Shown here: positions 27,407 to 34,472 of the stretch, in pieces
Layout: each line of letters opens with the position of its first letter
Numbering within the stretch: the first letter of the stretch is position 1
From: Jejudonia soesokkakensis
GTDB taxonomy: Bacteria; Bacteroidota; Bacteroidia; Flavobacteriales; Flavobacteriaceae
NCBI RefSeq assembly: GCF_042664795.1
Contig: NZ_JBHTBN010000002.1
Span: 372,001-436,000 of the forward strand
Reading direction: 5' to 3'
DNA length: 64,000 nucleotides
Translations under genes and position numbers: made by a program
The notes under the pieces: model-generated
The model's database searches: none
The model's input: only the letters and a program-made list of their open reading frames with translations
What the model was told of the DNA's origin: nothing

Positions 27407-28345
27407 TTATTCTATATTTCTATTTATTTTGGAAGCTAGCAAATACAATACTGCCATACGAATAGCAACACCATTTTGCACTTGATCTAATATGATAGCT
27501 TGAGAACTGTCTGCCACATCACTTGTAATTTCGACACCACGGTTAATAGGTCCAGGGTGCATTACAACGATCTCTTTGGAAAGTGAATCCAGCAACTTTT
27601 TGTTAACTCCATATTGCTGAGTGTATTCGCGTGTTGTAGGAAAGTAACTAATGTCCATACGTTCATTTTGTACTCTCAGCATGTTTGCCACATCACACCA
27701 TTCTAGAGCTTTTCGCAAATTGGATTCATATCCTACCCCCAACGACTCTATATGCTTGGGAATTAACGTTTTTGGCCCACATACTTTTACTTCTGCACCT
27801 AACTTCTGAAGCGCAAATATATTTGACAATGCAACACGAGAATGTAAAATATCTCCCACAATGACTACTTTTTTTCCTGAAACTTCACCCAGTCGTTCCC
27901 GAATAGAATAGGTATCCAGTAAAGCCTGCGTAGGATGTTCATGGGCACCATCTCCTGCATTTATAATACTCGCTTTGATATGTTTGGAAAGAAAAACTCC
28001 TGCTCCCGGATTAGGGTGTCGCATCACCACCATATCTACTTTCATAGATAAAATGTTATTAACAGTATCTATTAAAGTTTCTCCCTTTTTTACCGAAGAA
28101 GATGCTGCAGAAAAGTTAATCACATCTGCAGAAAGTCGCTTTTCGGCAAGTTCAAAAGACAACCGTGTTCGGGTGCTATTCTCAAAAAAAAGATTGGCTA
28201 TCGTAATATCTCGAAGCGAAGGAACTTTTTTAATTGGGCGATTGATCACTTCTTTAAAATGATCTGCTGTTTCGAAGATGAGTTGAATATCATCTTCGGT
28301 GATGTATTTAATTCCCAATAAGTGGTTGACACTTAGTTCGCTCAT
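27407..28345 (-). CDS. pyrB: Aspartate carbamoyltransferase catalytic subunit
   Basis: Joins carbamoyl phosphate and aspartate, the committed step in pyrimidine synthesis. At 312 residues it is the normal catalytic chain. The carbamoyl-phosphate loop is FENSTRTRLSFE (about residues 54-65); the aspartate-binding HPTQALLD and HPGPINRGVE are present. No pyrI regulatory chain is nearby. It lies 65 bases downstream of pyrR, so expression may be under PyrR influence as in other pyr operons. Confidence 0.96.
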   Translation of the reverse strand: MSELSVNHLLGIKYITEDDIQLIFETADHFKEVINRPIKKVPSLRDITIANLFFENSTRTRLSFELAEKRLSADVINFSAASSSVKKGETLIDTVNNILSMKVDMVVMRHPNPGAGVFLSKHIKASIINAGDGAHEHPTQALLDTYSIRERLGEVSGKKVVIVGDILHSRVALSNIFALQKLGAEVKVCGPKTLIPKHIESLGVGYESNLRKALEWCDVANMLRVQNERMDISYFPTTREYTQQYGVNKKLLDSLSKEIVVMHPGPINRGVEITSDVADSSQAIILDQVQNGVAIRMAVLYLLASKINRNIE

Positions 28346-28355
28346 AATAGGTTTT

Positions 28356-28379
28356 CAGTTTACAGTCGCAGTTTACAGT
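28356..28379. repeat. Tandem direct repeat CAGTTTACAGT between pyrR and pyrB
   Basis: Two perfect 11-base copies (28356-28366, 28369-28379) lie just upstream of the pyrB start, inside the pyrR-pyrB transcript. Further related fragments (CAGT, CTACTGTC) follow toward pyrR. I can see no protein coding or terminator function. Confidence 0.75.
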
Positions 28380-28410
28380 GCTGAATACTGCTACTGTCAA
28401 TTGTATACTT

Positions 28411-28950
28411 TTAATTTTTTACTAAATACACGGCATCTTCTCCTTCATTTTCCTTCCAGCAAACCTTCACTTTTTCACCTCCAATAGCATCGACCTGCCT
28501 TCCTCTATAATCTGGTTGAATAGGCAAATGCCTGCTAAAACGTCTATCTATTAAAGTTAATAATTCTATCTCTAATGGTCTTCCAAAGCTTTGAATCGCT
28601 GTTAAGGCGCTTCGTATGCTTCTGCCTGTATATAACACATCATCAATAAAAATGACTTTTTTATCCTCAACAATAAAATCGATTTTAGTTGTACTCGCTT
28701 CTAATGGTTTTCCGCTTCGCCTGAAGTCATCTCGATAAAATGTAATATCTAAGTATCCTAACTGAATATTCTTGATTTTATATTCAGTTTCAAGCATGTG
28801 TTTGATCCGTTCTGCTAAAAAAACACCTCTGGGTTGAATACCCACAAGTACTGTATTTTCGAAAGTATCGTGATTTTCAATCAATTGACAAGCCAGACGA
28901 TGAAGTGCTATTTGTACTTCTTTTGCGTTAAGTAACACCTTTTGGCTCAT
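28411..28950 (-). CDS. pyrR: Bifunctional pyr operon regulator / uracil phosphoribosyltransferase
   Basis: In Gram-positive bacteria PyrR binds pyr mRNA in response to UMP and also salvages uracil. This 179-residue homologue keeps the PRPP-binding loop VIFIDDVLYTGRSIRSA (about residues 94-110) and the N-terminal LHRLACQLIENH. Whether it regulates here is unknown. A strong promoter lies 30 bases upstream, and a six-base inverted repeat (TCTGAA / TTCAGA on the minus strand) sits in the short leader directly before the ATG. pyrB follows. Confidence 0.93.
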   Translation of the reverse strand: MSQKVLLNAKEVQIALHRLACQLIENHDTFENTVLVGIQPRGVFLAERIKHMLETEYKIKNIQLGYLDITFYRDDFRRSGKPLEASTTKIDFIVEDKKVIFIDDVLYTGRSIRSALTAIQSFGRPLEIELLTLIDRRFSRHLPIQPDYRGRQVDAIGGEKVKVCWKENEGEDAVYLVKN

Positions 28951-28979
28951 GGAAGAAATCTGAATTAGTATTCAGAATG

Positions 28980-29012
28980 CAAATTTAAAGGAATTATTTC
29001 TAATTATTCCAA
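28980..29012 (-). promoter_or_regulatory. Flavobacterial promoter of pyrR-pyrB
   Basis: On the minus strand TTG (29012-29010), a 22-base spacer and TAAATTTG (28987-28980) match the -33/-7 consensus, giving a short leader of roughly 25 bases before the pyrR start. Confidence 0.75.
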
Positions 29013-29143
29013 TTGAGAATGATTATTAGAACGATTGGAAGGATAATAAGTTACCTAAATCATACGCCAAAAATTTGACATGGCCTATCCTGCCAATAAC
29101 TAAGTTATATTTTGTGTTTGTTTCTATGATAAGGTGAGCTCCG

Positions 29144-30196
29144 TTAATTTTTAATGAATTTTAAAACAATCCCATCTTCCAATTCTAGAAAATAAAGTCC
29201 GCTAAGCAAGGAGGTTGTATCTATTTTAATATTTTTTGAGAGATAGCCCGAATAAACTTTCATTCCAATTGCCGAAAATATATAGTATTTCGTTGGCCTT
29301 TTAAGCCCGCTTACTGTTATATAATCATCTGCAGGGTTTGGATAAATAGTAAAGGTAGACGATTTTTCAAAGGAATTAACAGATAGCGGTTCTACAACAA
29401 ATTTTGAAATTCTATTTCCTAGAAATTCAGAAAAATATAGTTCGCCTTGGTTAAAAGCCATTCCTTCTGGATTCACAAGATCTTCAACCACTACAATTGG
29501 CGTAGGATTTGTGTCTTCTGGATCAATTTTTATAATTCTTGCCATTGTGCTTTCCCCGATATAGAGCTCATCGTCAAAAATAGCCAAAGATCGCGGAGAA
29601 GCAACTCCTGTAATAATCTCTGTCAAAACAGGATTGGGTACGGTAACATCTATCTTACTTACTTTTTGCCCACTTTCGCCAATATACAATGTGTTTTCAT
29701 GGACAAACAGTGACTCCGGATTACTGCTTAAATTCACGACATCTATGGCCGATGGGTTTGGAACTGTGACATCTATTTTAACTATTTTATCATTGCCGGT
29801 GTCTCCGAAAAACAAAAAGTCTCCACTCGCAGTCAATCCACTTGGTACGATACCGCTAAAAACTTCAACTACTGAGGGATTCGTTGCGGTAATGTCAAAT
29901 TTTGAAATTCTGCCATTCGCTGAAAAAAACCATTCGGCAATATATAGATCATCGCCAATCAGGGCTAGTTCCCTAGGCTCATTCAAACCGTCGATCACGA
30001 TAGATGGCATGGCATTCGGATCGGAAATATCAATTTTTGAAATTCTACCAGGCCCACTTTCGGCTATATACAATTCATTTCCGTGAAGCAACAGTCCTTT
30101 AGGGTTGATCACCTCGGTGGTTACTTCAACAACTTGTGCAGAAACACCTGCAAAACACAATAGAAGGACGAGTGTTAAAAAGTAATAATATTTCAT
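29144..30196 (-). CDS. Secreted beta-propeller protein with type IX secretion sorting domain
   Basis: A 350-residue exported protein. The signal peptide ends near VSAQ (about residue 20). The body has about six repeats of a short unit built on ISKIDxTxPNP, with LYIAESG / LYIGESG at intervals, typical of NHL/SMP-30-like propellers. The C-terminal 80 residues (from FTIYPNPADDYITVSG) are a type A T9SS sorting domain, so the protein is carried to the cell surface. PorQ, part of that secretion machinery, is encoded 3 kb upstream. Ligand unknown. Confidence 0.85.
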   Translation of the reverse strand: MKYYYFLTLVLLLCFAGVSAQVVEVTTEVINPKGLLLHGNELYIAESGPGRISKIDISDPNAMPSIVIDGLNEPRELALIGDDLYIAEWFFSANGRISKFDITATNPSVVEVFSGIVPSGLTASGDFLFFGDTGNDKIVKIDVTVPNPSAIDVVNLSSNPESLFVHENTLYIGESGQKVSKIDVTVPNPVLTEIITGVASPRSLAIFDDELYIGESTMARIIKIDPEDTNPTPIVVVEDLVNPEGMAFNQGELYFSEFLGNRISKFVVEPLSVNSFEKSSTFTIYPNPADDYITVSGLKRPTKYYIFSAIGMKVYSGYLSKNIKIDTTSLLSGLYFLELEDGIVLKFIKN

Positions 30197-30237
30197 AAAG
30201 AAATGGTTTTGTTTTCCAGTACATTGAAATAATTAAA

Positions 30238-30248
30238 AAATGTCATCA
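30238..30248 (-). promoter_or_regulatory. TGATGACATTT box upstream of the T9SS propeller gene
   Basis: On the minus strand the 11-mer TGATGACATTT lies about 42 bases before the start of the secreted propeller gene. The same 11-mer lies upstream of two outer-membrane barrel genes at 47917-47927 and 48630-48640. It may be a shared regulator or sigma-factor site. Confidence 0.4.
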
Positions 30249-30260
30249 ATTAAAATAAAA

Positions 30261-30286
30261 AAGCCTCTCCATTACTGAAGAGGCTT
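30261..30286 (-). terminator. Rho-independent terminator of rpsA
   Basis: Eight-base stem AAGCCTCT / AGAGGCTT (30261-30268 with 30279-30286) with a T tract on the minus strand beyond it, 24 bases after the rpsA stop. Confidence 0.9.
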
Positions 30287-30309
30287 TACTTTATGATACT
30301 CTAGAAAAA

Positions 30310-32277
30310 TTACTTCTTCCCGTCCATTTTGTCTTTCAATTCTTGAAGCTTAGAGTTTGCATCCCCTAACGTAGGTTTTGCTTCCTCAGCTTGTTGTTCT
30401 GCTTTCTTAGCAGCTTGCTTAACAATCTTAGCTTCTTCTTCTTTATGAATTGTCATGTGAGATGCAACCACCTTCTTGAATTCTTTATTAAACTCAATAA
30501 TTTGGAATTCTGCTTCTTCACCTTTCTTAAGGTCAGATCCGTCTTCTTTTTCTAAGTGACGCTTAGGAACGAATGCAGAAATATCTTCATTAAAGTTAAT
30601 AATAGCACCTTTGTCTACCATCTCATCGATTGCAGCTGTATGCTTAGAACCTACTTTAAATTCAGCTTCATACTTATCCCAAGGGTTGTCTTCTGTTTGC
30701 TTATGACCTAAACTAAGTTTACGTCCTTCCACGTCCAACTCAAGAACTACCACGTCAAGCTTGTCTCCAATGTTTGTAAATTCACTTGGATGCTTCACTT
30801 TCTTAGTCCAAGATAGATCACTTATGTAGATAAGTCCGTCGATACCTTCTTCTAATTCTACGAATACTCCAAAATTTGTGAAGTTACGTACAATCCCTGT
30901 GTGACGAGAACCTACTGGATATTTCTTCGTGATATCTGTCCATGGGTCTGGCGTTAATTGCTTAATACCAAGACTCATTTTACGTTCTTCTCTATCAAGA
31001 GTTAATACCTGAGCTTCTACTTCGTCACCCACTTTTACAAAATCCTGTGCACTACGTAAGTGTGTAGACCAAGACATTTCGCTTACGTGAATAAGACCTT
31101 CAACTCCTTCATTAACTTCGATAAATGCTCCGTAATCTGCAATCACAACAACTTTACCTTTTACATTGTCTCCAACTTTAAGCTCGTCTCCAAGAGCATC
31201 CCAAGGATGTGCGCTCAATTGCTTAAGACCTAATTGTATACGTGTTTTATCCTCATCAAAGTCAAGGATTACCACATTTAATTTCTGATCAAGTTCTACA
31301 ATCTCATTAGGGTGATTAATTCGAGACCAAGAAAGGTCTGTAATGTGTACTAATCCATCTACCCCACCAAGATCTACAAAGACACCATAAGAAGTAATAT
31401 TTTTTACGATACCTTCTAATACTTGTCCTTTTTCTAATTGACCAATGATTTCTTTTTTCTGCTCTTCGATGTCTGCTTCAATAAGCGCTTTATGAGAAAC
31501 TACAACGTTTTTAAATTCGTGGTTGATCTTCACAACTTTGAATTCCATTGTTTTTCCAACATACACATCATAGTCACGAATAGGCTTCACATCAATCTGT
31601 GAACCTGGCAAGAAAGCTTCAATACCAAATACATCTACAATCATACCCCCTTTAGTTCTGCATTTTACAAAACCATTGACGATAGTTCCTTCATCGTGTG
31701 CTTTATTAACACGATCCCAAGCCATGATTGTTCTTGCCTTACGGTGAGAAAGAATTAATTGACCTGTACTGTCTTCACGCACATCGATTAATACTTCTAC
31801 TTTATCTCCTTCCTTAAGGTCTGGATTGTAACGAAATTCGTTAAGAGAGATTACCCCTTCAGACTTTGCATTGATGTCGATAATGGCATCACGATCTGTA
31901 ATATTAATTACCGTACCTTCTACCACCTCATCATCTAAGGTATCTACAAAATTTTCGGCAACTAATTTTTCAAACTCTTCTAACTTACCGTCATCAATCG
32001 GGTCAATACCTTCTTGATAGTTGTGCCAGTTAAAATCTGCAAGAAATTTGTCTGGGTTACTTTCTTTTAAAGAAACTTCTTTTGGAGCTTCTTCTTTTTT
32101 AGGAGCCTCTTCAGTTGTTGCTCCTACTTTTGCTTCAGCCACCTCGGCAATGTCTTCAGCTTTTACAGCTTTTTTCTTGCGGGTTGGTTTTTTTGCGTCT
32201 TTCACCGCAGTTGAAGTTTCTACTTTTTTTTCTGCTGCCTTTTCGGTCGCAGCTTCTTTGTTTGCTTTTTCAGCCAT
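30310..32277 (-). CDS. rpsA: 30S ribosomal protein S1
   Basis: Ribosome-associated RNA-binding protein, important for mRNA recruitment, and probably more so in Bacteroidota, which largely lack Shine-Dalgarno pairing. At 655 residues it has about six S1 domains from residue 120 on (for example GIVKNITSYGVFVDLGGVDG). The first 90 residues are a lysine/alanine/glutamate-rich extension not seen in E. coli S1. A long leader with a clear promoter and possible pseudoknot precedes the ATG, and a strong terminator follows the stop. Confidence 0.96.
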   Translation of the reverse strand: MAEKANKEAATEKAAEKKVETSTAVKDAKKPTRKKKAVKAEDIAEVAEAKVGATTEEAPKKEEAPKEVSLKESNPDKFLADFNWHNYQEGIDPIDDGKLEEFEKLVAENFVDTLDDEVVEGTVINITDRDAIIDINAKSEGVISLNEFRYNPDLKEGDKVEVLIDVREDSTGQLILSHRKARTIMAWDRVNKAHDEGTIVNGFVKCRTKGGMIVDVFGIEAFLPGSQIDVKPIRDYDVYVGKTMEFKVVKINHEFKNVVVSHKALIEADIEEQKKEIIGQLEKGQVLEGIVKNITSYGVFVDLGGVDGLVHITDLSWSRINHPNEIVELDQKLNVVILDFDEDKTRIQLGLKQLSAHPWDALGDELKVGDNVKGKVVVIADYGAFIEVNEGVEGLIHVSEMSWSTHLRSAQDFVKVGDEVEAQVLTLDREERKMSLGIKQLTPDPWTDITKKYPVGSRHTGIVRNFTNFGVFVELEEGIDGLIYISDLSWTKKVKHPSEFTNIGDKLDVVVLELDVEGRKLSLGHKQTEDNPWDKYEAEFKVGSKHTAAIDEMVDKGAIINFNEDISAFVPKRHLEKEDGSDLKKGEEAEFQIIEFNKEFKKVVASHMTIHKEEEAKIVKQAAKKAEQQAEEAKPTLGDANSKLQELKDKMDGKK

Positions 32278-32431
32278 GTAGTAATATAAGTGTTCTTATT
32301 TTTCCGAAGAAATTACTAAAACACTCTGTTTGTATTCTGCTTTGTTACAAGAAGTTAGCGCGACTATCCCACAGAAGGGTTTGTTTACATTATTTTTTTT
32401 ATTTCCTTTTATTCTTGACTCGTCGCTAAAA
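32278..32431 (-). promoter_or_regulatory. Structured 5' leader of rpsA with possible start-proximal pseudoknot
   Basis: The predicted transcript has a leader of about 150 bases without a gene. Near the ATG, in transcript order: AGTGTT (32325-32320), TAGTAAT (32318-32312), a short hairpin with a C(TTCG)G loop (about 32311-32299), AACACT (32294-32289) and ATTACTA (32285-32279), the last ending one base before the ATG codon. The two complementary pairs interleave, so they form either a pseudoknot or two alternative structures. Further 5', TTAGC can pair with GCTAA. Autogenous control by S1 would be one use; this is inference. Confidence 0.5.
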
Positions 32432-32437
32432 GGGTTG

Positions 32438-32467
32438 CAAAAGTAGTGCTTTTCTTGTGATAATCAA
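32438..32467 (-). promoter_or_regulatory. Flavobacterial promoter of rpsA
   Basis: On the minus strand TTG (32467-32465), 19-base spacer, TACTTTTG (32445-32438). The -7 box is identical to that of rnpB. It predicts a start near 32431. The rest of the gap to cmk (32468-32612) is AT-rich with nothing else recognisable. Confidence 0.8.
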
Positions 32468-32612
32468 AGAGTTTATCAATTTTTAGAAGTGCTATTGTAG
32501 ATTTTAGATTATTAGTAAGACTGAATTAAAAGAATAAAATTGAAAAAAAATACTTTAAATGCTGAATAACAGACCTTTTAGCATTTCATTCCTGATAACT
32601 ATTTACTGATAA

Positions 32613-33311
32613 TTAGATCCGCCCAGCAATTCTATCTTTTGCCAGCTGAAGAATTATATGAAACTGATCTTCTAAATTCATTTCGCTATTGTCAATCTCA
32701 ATGGCTCCCTTTGCTTTTCTCAAAGGAGAGTCTTCTCGGGTTGAATCAATATGATCTCTTTCCTTTACATTATCCAATACGTCTTGAAATGCAACTTGAT
32801 CTCCCCTTTGTATCAGTTCATTGAATCTGCGTTTTGCGCGTTCTTCGGCCGAAGCATTTAAAAAAATCTTCAATTCAGCATCAGGAAAAACAACCGTGCC
32901 AATGTCACGTCCGTCCATTACCACGCCTTTCCCTTTGCCCATTTCCTTTTGTTGCTCTACCAATTTCCTGCGAACTTCGGGTATCGTTGCCACAGGACTT
33001 ACAAATGTTGAAACTTCCAGTGTGCGAATTTCTTTTTCAACATTTTCGCCATTGAGATATACTTCCGCTTTGCTAAAAACATCGGGTTTTTTAAATGAAA
33101 GTGTAATGTTGGGTAAGGCGGCAATCAGTTTATCTGAATCAAAAGAGGCTTCAGAAATAAAGCCGTGGCGCATGGCGTATAAAGTAACTGCTCTATACAT
33201 AGCTCCAGTATCGACGTAGATGTATTCAAGCCAGTCTGCCAGTTGTTTGGCTATAGTACTTTTCCCAGTTGATGAAAAGCCATCTATGGCAATTGTAATT
33301 TTTTTTATCAC
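32613..33311 (-). CDS. cmk: Cytidylate kinase
   Basis: Phosphorylates CMP and dCMP to the diphosphates. It has 232 residues with the P-loop GFSSTGKST at residues 11-19, the nucleoside-binding YVDTGAMYRA and DGRDIGTVVFP motifs. It lies between porQ and rpsA, as the cmk-rpsA order found in many bacteria, although here rpsA has its own promoter. It overlaps the porQ end by four bases (ATGA). Confidence 0.96.
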   Translation of the reverse strand: MIKKITIAIDGFSSTGKSTIAKQLADWLEYIYVDTGAMYRAVTLYAMRHGFISEASFDSDKLIAALPNITLSFKKPDVFSKAEVYLNGENVEKEIRTLEVSTFVSPVATIPEVRRKLVEQQKEMGKGKGVVMDGRDIGTVVFPDAELKIFLNASAEERAKRRFNELIQRGDQVAFQDVLDNVKERDHIDSTREDSPLRKAKGAIEIDNSEMNLEDQFHIILQLAKDRIAGRI

Positions 33312-34327
33312 TGAAGGTTGATATTTAATCCTAAATAGCCAGAAGATGCAGCTGTGCTATATCTGGCATAGGTATAACTAAATCGCAATTTACCTAATCT
33401 AAGTGAAAATCCAGCACTTAATCCGGCAAAGGCTCTTCGCTCTAAAATTCTCAACTCTTCTGCTCTTCTAAGATTATAGCCAAGCCTAAGGTTAAATCCG
33501 CCCTCTGGAAATATCTCCACACCCACAATCATATGCCGAAATGCATTGTCTATAAAATTAATTTTTTCTCCCTGTGTATTTCCTTCTAGGTCACTTTGTT
33601 CTCTGTTAGGGTTTGAAAATGCAACATTCCACTGTTGCATGTTTTCTAGTGTAAAGTGCCACCGTATGGGAATGTTCTGTAAATTTTGAGAGATCCCAAA
33701 AATAAGTTCGAAAGGCAAAGGCTCGTAGATCTCATTATACGGAGTAATTTGTGTTCCCAGATTTCGGGCAACTCCCGTAATGTGTAACCCCCAATCTTCA
33801 TAATAATAAAACACGCCAATGTCGGTTGCAATTCCAAAAGACGAATACTGTTCTAATTTTGAGGAGATAAATTTAATGTTCGCTCCAATGTGGAAGTTCG
33901 TAAAAGCAATATTTCGGGCATGTCCAAAAGAGAGGGCTACTTCTCCTCCACTAAAGCTACTCGTTGGGTTTCCCTGTTCATCATAGCCGTCAAAGTTTCC
34001 GTAGTTAATATAAGTAATACCTGTATGCAAGACTTGTGTCCTACGATCCCATAAATACGCATAAGATGCAGTGCCATAGTTGACATCTCCTAAATAGTTG
34101 GTATAATTAATAGACAATTGGTTGTCCATCTCTGGATTGATACTTGCCGGGTTAAACAAAGCCTGTGTTGGGTCGTAATCATAGTTCGTAATCACCTTGC
34201 CTCCTAATGCTGCCTGTCTGGGATTATTCACCAAATTGAGAAACTGATATGTAGAACGCCCTCCCACTTGCGAATAAGCAGTAGCTACGAATAAACAGGC
34301 TAAGAAAATTAAAACCTTTTGGCGCAT
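33308..34327 (-). CDS. porQ: Type IX secretion system protein PorQ
   Basis: Outer-membrane protein of the T9SS, required for processing and release of cargo in the systems studied. It has 339 residues, a signal peptide (MRQKVLIFLACLFVATAYSQ), then a strand-rich barrel-like body. The N-terminal GGRSTYQFLNLVNNPRQAALGG is typical of PorQ. The protein ends in a barrel strand (GLNINLQ). It overlaps cmk by four bases; the two are often adjacent in this phylum. A T9SS cargo protein is encoded at 29144-30196. Confidence 0.9.
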   Translation of the reverse strand: MRQKVLIFLACLFVATAYSQVGGRSTYQFLNLVNNPRQAALGGKVITNYDYDPTQALFNPASINPEMDNQLSINYTNYLGDVNYGTASYAYLWDRRTQVLHTGITYINYGNFDGYDEQGNPTSSFSGGEVALSFGHARNIAFTNFHIGANIKFISSKLEQYSSFGIATDIGVFYYYEDWGLHITGVARNLGTQITPYNEIYEPLPFELIFGISQNLQNIPIRWHFTLENMQQWNVAFSNPNREQSDLEGNTQGEKINFIDNAFRHMIVGVEIFPEGGFNLRLGYNLRRAEELRILERRAFAGLSAGFSLRLGKLRFSYTYARYSTAASSGYLGLNINLQ

Positions 34328-34421
34328 GAAGTATATAACCGTTCTAGGAAACTAAACGACTGCAATATTACTTTATTTTAAAGAGGGATGAAAGAGTTTT
34401 CAGAATTTAATGCTTTATAAA

Positions 34422-34457
34422 AAAATCTCCCTAATGGAAAACCAAGAGGGAGATTTT
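34422..34457 (-). terminator. Rho-independent terminator of lon
   Basis: Eleven-base stem AAAATCTCCCT / AGGGAGATTTT (34422-34432 with 34447-34457) just past the lon stop, with a T tract on the minus strand. It lies upstream of porQ, separating the two units. Confidence 0.85.
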
Positions 34458-34472
34458 AAAAGAATCCTATGT

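Noticed and set aside
28356..28379. The tandem repeats near pyrB as the start of a CRISPR array
   Set aside because: The units are only 11 bases with a 2-base gap, without spacers or cas genes.
29634..30086. 150-codon forward frame opposite the T9SS propeller gene
   Set aside because: It mirrors the propeller repeats on the other strand, so its apparent repetition is a by-product.
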